This document shows positions 1 to 11,217 of a stretch of DNA of 31,407 bases, in pieces. The stretch comes from Haplomitrium mnioides (Eukaryota > Marchantiophyta > Haplomitriopsida > Calobryales). The stretch spans positions 1 through 31,407 of the forward strand of contig JBNGIS010010459.1 in assembly GCA_049999725.1 (NCBI GenBank). Direction: 5' to 3'. The position numbers were made by a program, and so were the translations under genes. Each line of letters begins with the position of its first letter. Position 1 is the first letter of the stretch. Below the pieces are notes generated by a model, which was not told the origin of the DNA, did no database searches, and saw only the letters and a program-made list of their open reading frames with translations.

Positions 1-823
1 TATTCTTTCAACCATTTCTAAACATCAAGAAGGTTGAATATTCCTCCTAGCACTTTTTGACATCAAGAAGATTCGGGAAATATCAAGAAGCTTTGGGAAA
101 CATCAAGAAGGTTGGCTATTCCTCCATGTGTTTCTAAACATAAACATAATTCAGAGAACATCAAGAAGGTTGGCTATTCCTCCAATCATTTCTAAGCATC
201 AAGAAGGTTCGGGAAACATCAAGAAGGTTGGCTATTCCTCCAAGCATTTTCAAACATCAAGAAGGTTTGGGAAACATCAAGAAGGTTGGATGTTCCTCCA
301 AGCACTTCATAACATCAAGAAGGGTCGGGAAACATCAAGAAGGTGGGCTTATTGTCCAAGCATTTTGAAACATCAATAAGGTTCCAGAAACATAAGCAAG
401 GCTGTCTATTCCTCCAAGCATTTCTAAAGATCAAGAAGGTTCAGAAAACATCAAGAAGGTTGGCTATTCCTCCAAGCATTTCTTAACATCAAGAAGGTTC
501 GAGAAACGTCAAGGAGGTTGGCTATTCCTCCAAGCATTTTTAAACATCAAGAAGGTTCCCGAAACATCAAGAAGGTTGGCTATTCTTCAAGGCATTTGTA
601 AACATCAAGAAGGTTCAAGAAACATCAAGAAGGTTGGCTATTTATGCAAGCATTTTTAAATATCAAGAACGTTCGGGAAACATCAAGAACGTTGGCTATT
701 ACTTCATGCATTTCTAAACATCAATAAAGTTCATGAAACATCAAGAAGGCTCGCTATTCCTCCAAATATTTCCTAACATCATCAAGGTTCGGGAAACATG
801 AAGAAGGTTCGAGAAACATCAAG
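1..823 (+). repeat. 58-bp satellite, block A (forward orientation)
   Basis: Tandem repeat with a unit of about 58 bp. Each unit has two 20-bp sub-repeats with core AAACATCAAGAAGGTT, one ending in CGGG and one in GGCT, followed by an 18-bp tail close to ATTCCTCCAAGCATTTCT. Units differ by scattered substitutions. The block begins before the window and ends at an orientation switch near 823. Because 58 is 3n+1, the reading frame shifts each unit and the array gives runs of short ORFs with KHQEG and NIKKV motifs. These are by-products of the repeat, not genes. Confidence 0.95.
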
Positions 824-3800
824 AACGATGTTTCAAGGAATAGCCAACTTTTTTCATGTTTCCCGAACCCTCTTGATAATTTCAAATGCTTCGAGGAAAA
901 GCCAACCTTTTTTATGTCTCCGAAACATTCTTGATGTTTACAAATGCTTTGAGGAAAAGCCACCCTTCTTGATGTTTCCTGAACCTTCATGATGTTTAGA
1001 AATGCTTGGAGGAATATCCAACCTTCTTGATGTTTAAAATAGCTTGGGCGAATAGCCATCCTTCTTGATGTTTCCTGAACCTTCTTGATGTTTAGAAATG
1101 CTTGGAGGAATAGCCGACCTTCTTGATGTTTCCCGAACCTTCTTGACATTTAGAAATGGTTGGAGGAACAGCCAACCTTCTTTTTGTCTCCGAAACATTC
1201 TTGATGTTAGGAAATGCTTGGAGGAATAGCCAACCTTCTTGATGTTTCTCGAACCTTCATGATGTTTAGAAATACTTGGAGGAATATCCAACCTTCTTGA
1301 TGTTTCGTGAACCTTCTTGATGTTTAAAATAGCTTTCACAAATAGCCATCCTTCTTGATGTTTCTTGAACCTTCTCGATGTTTAGAAATGCTTGCAAGAA
1401 TAGCCACCCTTCTTGATGTTTCATGAACCTTCTTGATGTTTAGAAATGGTTGGAAGTATAGCCAACCTTCTTGATGTTTCTCAAATCTTCTTGATGTTTA
1501 AAAATACTTTGAAGAATACCCAACCTTCTTGATGTTTCTTGAACCCTCTTGATGTTTAGAAATGCTTGGAGGAATAGCCAACATTCTTGATGTTTCTCGA
1601 AACTTCTTAATGTTTAGAAATGCTAGGAAGAATAGCCAACCTTCTTGATGTTTCTCGAACCTTCTTGATGTTTAGAAATGCTTCGATGAGTACCCAACCT
1701 TCTTCATGTTTTCCCAACCATCTTCATGTTAATAATACTTGGAGAAATAGCCAACGATGTTTATATTTCTTGAACCTTCTTGACGGTTAAAAATGCTTGG
1801 AGGAATAGCCAACCTTCTTGATGTTTCCCGAACCTTCTTGATGTTTAGAAATGCTTTGAAGAATAGCCAACCTTCACAATGTTTCCCGAACCTTCTTGAT
1901 GTTTAGAAATGCTTGGAGGAATACCCAACCTTCTTGATGTTTAGAAATGGTTGGAGGAATAGCCAACCTTCTTGATGTTTCGTGAACCTTCTTGATGTTT
2001 AGAAATGCTTCGAGGGATAGCAAACTTTTTTTATGTTTCTCGAACCTTCTTGATGTTTCCTCTACCTTCTTGATGTTTAGAAATGCTTGGAGAAATAGCC
2101 AACCTTCTTGATTGTTTCCCAAACCTTCTTGATGTTTAGAAATGCTTGAAAGAATAGCAAACCTTCTTCATGTTTTCTGAACCCTTTTTGATGTTTGAAA
2201 ATTCCTTGAGGAATAGCCAACCTTCTTGATGTTTCGCGAACGTTCTTGGTGTCTGGAAATGGTTGGAGAAATGGCCAACCTTCTTGATGTTTCCCGAACC
2301 TCCTTGATGTTTAGAAATGCTTGGAAGAAAAGCCAACCTCCTTGATGTTTCCTGAATCTTCTTGATGTTTAGAAATGCTTGGAGGAATAGCCAACCTATT
2401 TGATGTATCTCGAACCCTTTTGATGTTAAAAAACGCTTGGAGTAATAGAGAATGCTCTTGATTTTTTCGTACCTTCTTGATATTTAGAAATGCTTGGAGA
2501 AACATCCAACCTTCTTGATGTTTCTTGAACCTTTTTGATGTTTAGAAATGCTNNNNNNNNNNAGAAATGATTTGAGGAATAGTCAACCTTCTTGATGTTT
2601 CCTGAAGTTGATTGATGTTTAGAAATGCATGGAGAAATAGGCAACCTTCTTGATGTTTCCTGAACCTTCTTGACGTTTCCTGAATCTTTTTGATGTCAAA
2701 AAAGACTTGGAGGAATAGACAATCTTCTTGATCTTAAGAAACGCTTGGAGGAATAGCCAACCTTCTGGATGTTTCCCGAACCATCTTGATGTTTCGAAAT
2801 TCCTGGAGGAATAGCCAACCTTCTTGATGTTTCTAGAACCTCCTTGATGTTAAGAATTGCTTCCAGCAATAGGCAAACTTCTTGATGTCTCCTGAACCTT
2901 CTTAACTATTCCCAAACCTTTTTCATGTTTAGAAATGCTTGGAGGAATATCCAACCTTCTTGATGATTCGTGAACTTTATTGATGTTTAGAAATGCATGA
3001 AGGAATAACCACCATTCTTGATGTTTCCCGAAAGTTCTTGATGTTTAAAAATGATTGGAGGAATAGCCAACCTACTTGATGTTTCCCGAACCTTCTTGAT
3101 GTTTAAAAGCGCTTGGCGGAATAGAGAATGTTCTTGATTTTTACGTAACCTTCTTGATATTTACAAATACTTGGAGAAATAGCCAACCTTTTTGATGTTT
3201 CTTTAACCTTTTTGATGTTTATAAATGCTTTGAGGAATATCCAACCTTCTTGATGTTTCCTAAACCGAATGCTTGGAGGAATAGCCAACCTTCTTGATTT
3301 TTCCCGAAACTTTTTGATGTTTCAAAATGCTTGGAGGAATAGCAAACCTCGTTGATGTTTCATGAACCTTCTTGATGTTTAGAAATGGTTGGAGGAATAG
3401 CCTACCTTCTTGATATTTCTCGAACTTTCTTAATGTTTTCTGAACCTTCTTGATGTTTTCCGATCATTTTTTATGTTTAGAAATGCTTGGAGGAACAGCC
3501 AACCTTCTTGATGTTTCCGGAACCTTTTTGATGTTTAGAAATGCTTCAAAGAATAGCAATCCTTCTTGATGTTTCTCGAACCTTCTTGATGTTTTAGTAA
3601 TGCATGGAGGAATAGCCAACATTCTTGATGTTTCTTGAACCTTCTTGACGTTTAGAAGGGCTTCGATGAGTACCCAAACATCTTGATGTTTTATGAACCT
3701 TCTTGATGTTTAGAAATTCTTGGAGGAATAGCGAACCTTTTTGATGTTTCTCAAACCTTTTGGATGTTTCCCAAACCTTCTTGATATTTGGAACTTCTTA

Positions 3801-3865
3801 GAGGAACAGCCAACCTTCTTGATGTTTCTCGTGTATAAAATGTTTCAAATTCTTGGAGGAATAGC
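824..3865 (-). repeat. 58-bp satellite, block B (inverted orientation)
   Basis: Same satellite family as the blocks on either side, but on the opposite strand: units read AGAAATGCTTGGAGGAATAG followed by CCAACCTTCTTGATGTTT. The block is about 3.04 kb and more diverged than the forward blocks, with missing sub-repeats in places (for example 2870-2930 and 3410-3480). A 10-N gap lies inside it. Both edges are abrupt strand switches at short palindromes and do not coincide with the gap. Confidence 0.95.
2553..2562. other. assembly gap (10 N)
   Basis: Ten undetermined bases inside the inverted satellite block. Flanking sequence on both sides is the same satellite in the same orientation, so the true number of missing units is unknown. 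Confidence 0.99.
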
Positions 3866-6800
3866 CTTTCTTTCAAGCATTTCTAAACATCAAGAACGTT
3901 CGGGAAACATCAAGAAGGTTGGCTATTCCTCCAAGCATTTCTTAACATCAAGAAGGTTGGGTATTCCCAAAGCATTCTAAACATCAAGAAGGTTGGCTGT
4001 TCCTCCAAGCATTTCTAAACATCAAGATAGTTTGGGAAACATCAAGAAGGTTGGCTATTCCTTGAAGCATTTCTAAACATCAAGAAGGTTGCCTTTTCTC
4101 AAAGCATTCTAAACATCAAGAAGGTTCGGGAAATATCAAGAAGGTTGGCTATTCCTCCAAGCATTTCTAAACATCAAGAAAGTTTGGGAAACTTCAAGAA
4201 GGTTGGTTATTCCTCTAAGCATTTCTGAACATCAAGAAGGTTCGGGAAACTTCAAGAAGGTTGGCTATTCCTCAAATCATTTCTAAACATCAAGAAGGTT
4301 GCCTTTCCTCAAAGCATTCTAAACATCAAGAAGGTTCGCTATTACTCCAAGCATTTCTAAACATCAAGAAGGTTTGGGAAACATCAAGAAGGTTGGCTAT
4401 TCCTCCAAGCATTTCTTAACATCAAGAAGGTTCGAGAAACATCAAGAAGCTTGGCTATACCTCGAAGCATTTCTAAACATCAAGAAGGTTCTGGAAACAT
4501 CAAGAAGGTTGGCTATTCCTTGAAGCATTTCTAAGCATCAAGAAGGTTCGGGAAACATCAAGGAGGTTGGCTATTCCTCCAAGCATTTCTAAGCATCAAG
4601 AAGGTTCTCGAAACATCAAGAAGGTTGGCTATTCTTCAAGGGATTTGTAAACATCNNNNNNNNNNATCAAGAAGGTTCCCGAAACATCAAGAAGGTTGGC
4701 TATTCTTCAAGGCATTTGTAAACATCAAGCTGGTTCGAGACACATCAAGAAGGTTGGCTATTCCTGCAAGCATTGTAAAACATCAAGAACGTTCAGGAAA
4801 CATCAAGAACGTTGGCTATTACTTCATGCATTTCTAAACATCAATAAAGTTCATGAAACATCAAGAAGGCTGGCTATTCCTCCAAGCATTTCTAAACATC
4901 ATGAAGGTTTTGGAAACATCAAGAAGGTTCGTGAAACATCAAGAACGTTAGCTATTCCTCAAAGCATTTCTAAAAATCAAGAAGATTTGGGAAACATCAA
5001 GAGGGTTGGCTAGTCCCTCAAGCATTTCTAAAGATCAAGAAGGTTCGGGAAACATCAAGAAGGTTGGCTATTTCTCCAATCATTTCTAAACATCAAGAAG
5101 GTTTGGGAAGCATTAAGAAGGTTAGCTATTCCTCCAAGCATTTCTAAACATCAAGAAGGTTGGCAATTCTTCTAGGCATTTGTAAACATCAAGAAGGTTC
5201 GAGAAACATCAAGAAGGTTGGCTATTCCTGCAAGCATTTTTAAACATCAAGAACATTCGGGAAACATCAAGAACGTTGGGTTTTCCTTCATGCATTTCTA
5301 AACATCAATAAAGTTCACGAAACATCAAGATGGTTGGCTATTCCTCCAAGCATTTCTAAACATCATGAAGGTTTGGGAAACATCAAGAAAGTTGGCTATT
5401 CCTCGAAGCATTTCTAAAAATCAAGAAGATTCGGGAAACATCAAGAGGGTTGGCTATTCCTCCAAGCATTTCTAAAGATCAAGAAGGTTCGGGAAACATC
5501 AAGAAGGTTGGATATTCCTCCAATCATTTCTAAACATCAAGAAGGTTTGGGAAACATTAAGAAGGTTGGCCATTCTTCCAAGGATTTGTAAACATTCTTT
5601 ACTCGGTAAACATGAAGAAGGTTCGAGAAACATTAAGAAGGTTTGCTATTCCTCGAAGCATTTCTAAACATCAAGAAGGTTGCCTTTCCTCAAAGCATTC
5701 TAAACAACAAGAAGGTTCAGGAAACATCAAGAAGGTTCGAGAAACAATAAGAAGGTTGGCTATTCCTCAAAGCATTTCCAAACATCAAGAAGGTTGCCTT
5801 TCCTCAAAGCATTCTAAACATCAAGAAGGTTGGCTATTCCTCCAAGCATTTCTAAACATCAAGAAGGTTTGGGAAACATCAAGAAGGTTGGCTATTCCTC
5901 GAAGCATTTCTAAACATCAAGAAGGTTGCCTTTTCTGAAAGCATTCTAAACATCAAGAAGGTTTGGGAAACATCAAGAAGGTTGGCTATTCCTCCAAGCA
6001 TTTCTAAACATCAAGAAAGTTCGGGAAACTTCAAGAAGGTTGGTTATTCCTCTAAGCATTTCTAAACATCAAGAAGGTTCGGGAAACTTCAAGAAGGTTG
6101 ATCAAGAAGGTTGGCTATTCCTCGAAGCATTTGTAAACATCAAGAAGGTTCAGGAAAAATCAAGAAGGTTAGCTATTCCTCGAAGCATTTCCAAACATCA
6201 AGAAGGTTCGGGAAACATCAAGGATGTCGACTATTCCTCAAAGATCAAGATGGTTTGGGAAATATCAAGAAGGTTGGCTATTCTTTCAACCATTTCTAAA
6301 CATCAAGAAGGTTGAATATTCCTCCCAGCACATTTTGACATCAAGAAGATTCGCGAAATATCAAGAAGGTTCGGGAAACATCAAGAAGGTTGGCTATTGC
6401 TCCATGCGTTTCTAAACATAAACAAAGTTCAGAAAACATCAAGAAGTTTGGCTATTCCTCCAATCATTTCTAAACATCAAGAAGGTTCGGGAAACATCAA
6501 GAAGCTTGGCTATTCCTTCAAGCATTTCAAACATCAAGAAGGTTTGGGAAACATCAAGAAGGTTGGATGTTCCTCCAAGCATTTCTAAACATCAAGAAGG
6601 GTCGGGAAACATCAAGAAGGTTGGCTTTTCCTCCAAGCATTTTGAAACATCAAGAAGGTTCCAGAAACATAAGCAAGGTTGCCTATTCCTCCAAGCATTT
6701 CTAAAGATCAAGAAGGTTCAGAAAACATCAAGAAGGTTGGCTATTCCTCCAAGCATTTCTAAACATCAAGAAGGTTTGGGAAACGTCAAGGAGGTTGGCT

Positions 6801-7474
6801 ATTACTCCAAGCTTTTCTAAACATCAAGAAGGTTCCCGAAACATCAAGAAGGTTGGCTATTCTTCAAGGCATTTGTAAACATCAAGTAGGTTCGAGAAAC
6901 ATCAAGAAGGTTGGCTATTCCTGCAAGCATTTTTAAACATCAAGAACGTTCGTGAAACATCAAGAACGTTGGCTATTACTTCATGCATTTCTAAACATCA
7001 ATAAAGTTCTCGAAACATCAAGAAGGCTAGCTATTCCTCCAAGCATTTCTAAACATCATGAAGGTTCGGGAAACAGCAAGAAGGTTCAAGAAACATCAAG
7101 AACGTTGGCTATTCCTCGAAGCATTTCTAAAAATCAAGAAGATTCGGGAAACATCAAGAGGGTTGGCTATTCCTCCAAGCATTTCTAAACATCAAGGAGG
7201 TTCAGGAACATCAAGAAGGTTGGCTATTCCTCCAATCATTTCTAAACATCAAGAAGGTTTGGGAAACATTAAGAAGGTTGGCTATTCCTCCAAGGATTTG
7301 TAAACATTCTTTACTCGGTAAACATGAAGAAGGTTCGAGAAACATTAAGAAGGTTGGCTATTCCTCGAAGCATTTCTAAACATCAAGAAGGTTGCCTTTC
7401 CTCAAAGCATTCTAAACATCAAGAAGGTTCGGGAAACATTAAGAAGGTTGGCTATTCCTCCAAGCATTTCTAAA
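3866..7474 (+). repeat. 58-bp satellite, block C (forward orientation)
   Basis: Third satellite block, forward strand, about 3.6 kb, ending where CATTTCTAAAGAG runs into non-repeat DNA. It has higher-order structure. A variant with TTTACTCGGTAAACATGAAG appears near 5592 and again near 7305 (about 1.71 kb apart). The variant with TTCATGCATTTCTAAACATC followed by AATAAAGTTC recurs near 4820, 5290 and 6980, and also in block A near 700. Positions 6279-7070 match 1-790 of block A closely, including private variants, so the two outer blocks share a copied segment. Confidence 0.95.
4656..4665. other. assembly gap (10 N)
   Basis: Ten N in forward satellite block C. The sequence just before it (CTATTCTTCAAGGGATTTGT) is repeated almost exactly just after it at about 4700-4720, suggesting a join made in collapsed repeats. 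Confidence 0.99.
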
Positions 7475-8000
7475 GAGTAACATCCAATTGGGTTCTCTAT
7501 CATTTCTATGATAGTCAAAGAAATGATAGTCTAATTTGAAACAATTCTGAACATAGGGATAGCTTTTTATTGTACAATAGTGGAATTGGTGTGCTATGAA
7601 AAAAATATCTGTTTGTTAATTCTTACTATACAAAATTTGAAGAAGATAAGCGTTTACTACAGCATTGGTTTTACAAACAACAGTTCAGCAATTTGGCGGT
7701 TCTAAAAAGGTGGCGCAACAAACGTTGACTGTGGACGTGGCTTAGACTTTTGACAAAGGAGCGGCTGCGGTTCTACTTTGTAGTTCTATATTTAGGGGTT
7801 GGATTACACTACAACAATGACATACTTCAGGATCTAGTAACTACACAACAACAATTCTTTGATACTATCTAATTGAAATCAAAGTAGAAGCAAGTTTTCT
7901 CGATGAGAAGAAAGACCTTCAAACTAAATGTCTCTTTTGTGGATCAATTGAAAAGATTTAGAACCATAACCATGAGTCACATAAGAAATTCAACGAATCT
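7475..8000. other. non-coding interval, no feature recognised
   Basis: Single-copy-looking AT-rich DNA directly after the satellite. No ORF of protein-like composition, no RNA gene and no clear LTR end were seen. The boundary with the satellite near 7474 is abrupt. Confidence 0.6.
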
Positions 8001-8008
8001 TTGCTGGC

Positions 8009-8235
8009 CTCCAACATTCTTCAGCATTCTTTCAGCATTCTTCAGCAAATCTCTGCCGCCCTCCTACATACTTCAGCATTCCTTCTGTGAGATCTCAATA
8101 TCCCTTCATCATTCGTCATCATTCTTAAGCGAATCTTCGCCGTCCTCCAACATTCTTCAACAGTCTTTCAATGAGATCTCAATATCCCTCCAGAATTCTT
8201 AAGCGAATCTCTGCCGCCCTCCAACATTCTTCAGC
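8009..8235 (+). repeat. short degenerate tandem repeat (CTCCAACATTCTTCAG units)
   Basis: Four starts of a CTCCAACATTCTTCAG-like unit occur at 8009, 8060, 8144 and 8219. Two of the intervals also share GAGATCTCAATATCCCT and TTCTTAAGCGAATCT. Unit lengths of 51, 84 and 75 bp show internal indels. Small ORFs across it are pyrimidine-rich and look like by-products of the repeat. Confidence 0.75.
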
Positions 8236-8240
8236 CTTCG

Positions 8241-8765
8241 GATCCTTTGCGATTGAACATACATTCTTGAGCGTCAGCCTTGCTGTTTTTTTCCAGCAAA
8301 TTTTTGGGAATCTTGGCTTCTTCTTATCGCATGCACGCTTAATGATGATTTTTTAAGAATTTGGCTTCTTCTTATTGAATCTTGGCTCCTTAGTTTTCCC
8401 AAGCAAGTTCATAGAGATTTGATTCATCGACTGTCATTCAACATGCAATTCGAATGGGCTTGTTGGGGGAGCACACGCCGTCATTTAGCATTGGTCATTG
8501 AGCATTTTTGCAGGAGCCACTGCCGCCCATCATTCTTTGCCACTGATCATCCTTCGCAATTGAACAGACATTCTTTAGCTTTGGATCCTTTGTGATTGAA
8601 CATACATTTTCCAGCTTTGGCCATCGCTGTTTTTTTGAGCTGGTGTTTTGGAATCTTGGCTCTTTCTTATCGCATGCAAGCTTAATGCTGATTTTTTAAA
8701 AGTTTTGACTCCTTATCGATTCTTACCTGCTTCTTCTTCCCAAGCAGGTTCACAAAGTTCTTTTT
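8241..8765 (+). repeat. diverged direct duplication, about 180 bp, offset 343 bp
   Basis: Copy 1 (about 8241-8420) and copy 2 (about 8584-8765) share in the same order GATCCTTTG, GATTGAACATACATT, a CTGTTTTTTT tract, GGAATCTTGGC, CTTATCGCATGCA and GCTTAATG, and then a CCCAAGCA block followed by GTTCA. A partial third copy of the GAACA/ACATTCTT part lies at about 8547-8583. No protein or element was recognised. This may be decayed non-coding retroelement sequence. Confidence 0.75.
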
Positions 8766-9700
8766 GTAGGTCTATCTTTTTTGCACAGCTATATACACAA
8801 CATTCTTGATTGCACATTCTTTTCTGCAAGCCTTTCTTTTTCATGCTTCTGTTTTCAGCTGGTTTCTTCCATCTTTAGATAAAGCATCATTGAGGTCATG
8901 CCTCTCTTTTTCGCAAGATGTAAAGCACTTTGACTTGGAACACCATTCTTTCCTTCGATTCCTTGCATATATCTTTCAATCGAGCATATTTTAAGCATAT
9001 ACCCTCCTAACTTTGAATCATCTTCACGTCACACATGCAGATTATAGCCTCTTTGAGTCACCTTTGTGTGAGCATTCTTGGAGTTGAGGAGGTTTTGTGT
9101 CTCCATTTCAGGACCTGATTGAGTGCTCAACCCGTCACAGTGGAGCAACCACATTGCTGGTGTGTTTCAAGCAAATTTTCGTCCATTCAAATTGCTCATT
9201 TTGTATCTGGGAATCAGTTAATAGCTTTGGCAACATGTCAATGTGGGGCTGACTTGTTGCCACCCATCTAGAATTTTTTTCGTAGCCTCTTCAAGCTGCT
9301 AGCCTGCAGTTGCTGACTTTGAGCCTCAATTCATGTCCAAACTTGTGCCTTTCTTTTTTGCAAGAAGCGGCTTTCTTATTCGTCATCATTCAACTTTTTC
9401 CTTCTTCTAGCATTGCGCTTTCAAGCAAGAGAGCGGTTTAGTTCTAAGGTGAGCTTCTTCGTTGTAGATCTTCAGGTCTATTCGCTTCAAACATTGTTAT
9501 TCATACTTTCCTTCAAGTGTCTTGCATTGCAGATCTCTTTCAATAGAAACTATTTTGCTAGTCCTGAGCTTCGTCGGCAGCAGTTTTGTTGCGCAAACTT
9601 GGAGTCCTAGTCAACATCACTGACAACTTATTCAGGGTATATACAACAAGCAATTTATGAATATGCATCATCATTTCTCAGATCCAACGTGAATTCATGT
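8766..9700. other. non-coding interval, no gene recognised
   Basis: Pyrimidine-rich upper strand with only short ORFs of low-complexity composition. No conserved protein motif, RNA gene or terminal repeat was seen. Confidence 0.5.
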
Positions 9701-9788
9701 GGATTAAAATGGATACTACTGAATTCTTTCTTATTGTTAATTGCAGTAACAGCGGATTAAAATGGATACTACTGAATTCTTTCTTATT
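9701..9788 (+). repeat. 35-bp perfect direct repeat, offset 53 bp
   Basis: A 35-base stretch beginning GGATTAAAATGGATACTACT at 9701-9735 is repeated exactly at 9754-9788, with an 18-bp spacer. Perfect identity among old-looking DNA suggests a recent local duplication. Confidence 0.95.
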
Positions 9789-9849
9789 GGATTGGCTATA
9801 GGAGATGAAAGCTGGGTATTGGGATACGTTTCAGATTGTTCGTCGGCTA

Positions 9850-9936
9850 CTATGAGATGAGATGTGCTCACTACACTACATTGGCTGCATCCGTTCTGAC
9901 TTCCAGACGCAACATGAGATGAGATGTGCTCGCTAC
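9850..9936 (+). repeat. short direct repeat ATGAGATGAGATGTGCTC
   Basis: ATGAGATGAGATGTGCTC, then C/A or C/G and CTAC, occurs at about 9852 and 9914, 62 bp apart. It lies in the stretch downstream of the minus-strand lectin gene. No function is apparent. Confidence 0.85.
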
Positions 9937-10228
9937 GTCACAGATCTCTTGAGCATGGACACTGTAAGGATTAGCAGCAACTGTAATCCATTGCGTGCAT
10001 TGTGATGCCAAATGATGAATTTTTCACTGGCCATGATTCCACCATGTGTTTCTCATTCACTTTCCGCTTAAAATCTAGATCATCAATGGCGTGGTTCAAA
10101 CAAGTTTGCTCAAACACAAATTTTGCACTAGCATAACACTGCACCCATCATCAATGAAACTCTTACATAAATAATTGCGTGCATTTGTGATTCAAAAACA
10201 TGATTAAGTGTAAGATAAGTAGGAACGT

Positions 10229-10248
10229 CACTAATTATGAAATTAGTG
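10229..10248. other. perfect 8-bp inverted repeat at the lectin stop codon
   Basis: CACTAATT at 10229-10236 and AATTAGTG at 10241-10248 are separated by four bases and overlap the TAA stop of the lectin ORF (10235-10237, minus strand). The stem is AT-rich and may be chance. It is listed because it sits exactly at the gene end. Confidence 0.5.
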
Positions 10249-10759
10249 AAGGTAAAAGCCTTTCTATCTTGAAAGGAGCAAGATATATCCATAAGATAGC
10301 TTTGTTGACTGCGCCCTGTAATGTGTAAGACTGCAACAGATAGAGCAGTCCGTCTGACTGCAGATGCAATTCACAAGATGGTATATACTTAGCAGTGCCA
10401 ACTACTGGGCGCCAGATGGGATTCGCTTTATCATAGTTTTTGGTGTTGTACATCTCCATGTATCCGTCATTGACATGGAATTCGCAATCAATGCCTTCCT
10501 GTGCATTCCCGGAACTCCATATTTCCTCTGGCGGCTTGTTGTTTTGCGTGTTTGGGTCCACCCATTGCAAATGTAACTGGCAGTCGTTCCCCAGCACGAG
10601 TCTGTAAGGAAGATTCTCGAGATAATCTCCTTTCTGCAACCACCAGTTGTTATAGGAGGAAGTGAGCTGGTCGCCCATGTTTTTGCCAGCCTGTGAGGGT
10701 GTGAAGTGGTGGAGGAAGAAGAGTAGTTCCACCATCGCTACCATGTGTTTAGAAGACAT
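10235..10759 (-). CDS. GNA-type (bulb-type) lectin-like protein, small and probably secreted
   Basis: A 174-residue ORF and the only intact protein in the window that resembles a known family. Residues about 1-24 are moderately hydrophobic and end SQA-G, consistent with a signal peptide. Residues about 28-155 show the B-lectin pattern: three beta subdomains marked by LGNDCQLHLQ (56-65), DCEFHVNDGYMEMY (91-104) and CELHLQSDGLLYLL (129-142), each followed by or containing the Trp and Cys expected in this fold (IWSSG at 80-84, PIWRP at 114-118). Cys60 and Cys92 are placed like the family disulfide but further apart, because of an insertion of about 10 residues (67-78) rich in N and P. The mannose-site signature QxDxNxVxY is incomplete in all three subdomains: Asp is always kept but Asn never is. 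Sugar binding of the classical kind is therefore doubtful. Length is normal for a single-domain member. Expression is not shown by the sequence, and no clear TATA box was found upstream. Confidence 0.75.
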   Translation of the reverse strand: MSSKHMVAMVELLFFLHHFTPSQAGKNMGDQLTSSYNNWWLQKGDYLENLPYRLVLGNDCQLHLQWVDPNTQNNKPPEEIWSSGNAQEGIDCEFHVNDGYMEMYNTKNYDKANPIWRPVVGTAKYIPSCELHLQSDGLLYLLQSYTLQGAVNKAILWIYLAPFKIERLLPSLIS

Positions 10760-10914
10760 GAAACCTGCACAAGTACACCTCCGATCTATCGATTTCCAGT
10801 GAACAAAGCTCCCCGTCGAGCCAAAATGGTGGAGTACGGAGTCGGAAGTTGACTGTTAACCTTGCATCTGCCTAACAAAGTGTCAATATTCTGGATCTGG
10901 GCTTAGCGTGGCAG

Positions 10915-11100
10915 TTGAAATGTTGGGTAGTCGAAACATACGCTTCCAGTCCGTTCTTCTGCAGCACATAATGGAGTTTGTCCCTTCTCCACGTACTGAA
11001 TCTAAGCGGACCGCGTCTTCAGGAACAATCCTGTTGGAACAGCTTTGAATGTGTCATTGACCGAGAAAACATTGCATTCAATTCCTCAATGAGAGGGAAG
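10915..11100 (-). pseudogene. lectin-like relic 1, upstream of the lectin gene
   Basis: On the minus strand, conceptual translation gives IECNVFSVNDTF, which lines up with IDCEFHVNDGY of the intact lectin. After a stop and a frame change it gives KLHYVLQKNGLEAYV, which resembles the third lectin subdomain (ELHLQSDGLLYLL). The plus-strand DNA shares GTCATTGAC and the neighbouring CAAT... pattern with the gene. Order and strand match a head-to-tail duplicate that has decayed. Only short stretches align, so limits are approximate. Chance similarity is less likely because the motifs are in the right order. Confidence 0.45.
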
Positions 11101-11217
11101 CGAACGCAGGCAAGGAAAAAACAAAGTTCAGCCTAAGCAGATACTTTCACCTATTCTTGGATTGTAATTTTAGACCTGTAGTTTGTCAGGATTTGAATGA
11201 GGACAGATTTTGAAGAA

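Noticed and set aside
128-7303. Many ORFs of 60-108 codons on both strands with KHQEG / NIKKV peptides
   Set aside because: They are translations of the 58-bp satellite. Unit length 3n+1 and the rarity of stops in the unit explain them fully.
1-7474. CRISPR-like array
   Set aside because: Repeats are contiguous and degenerate without unique spacers, and the context is eukaryotic.
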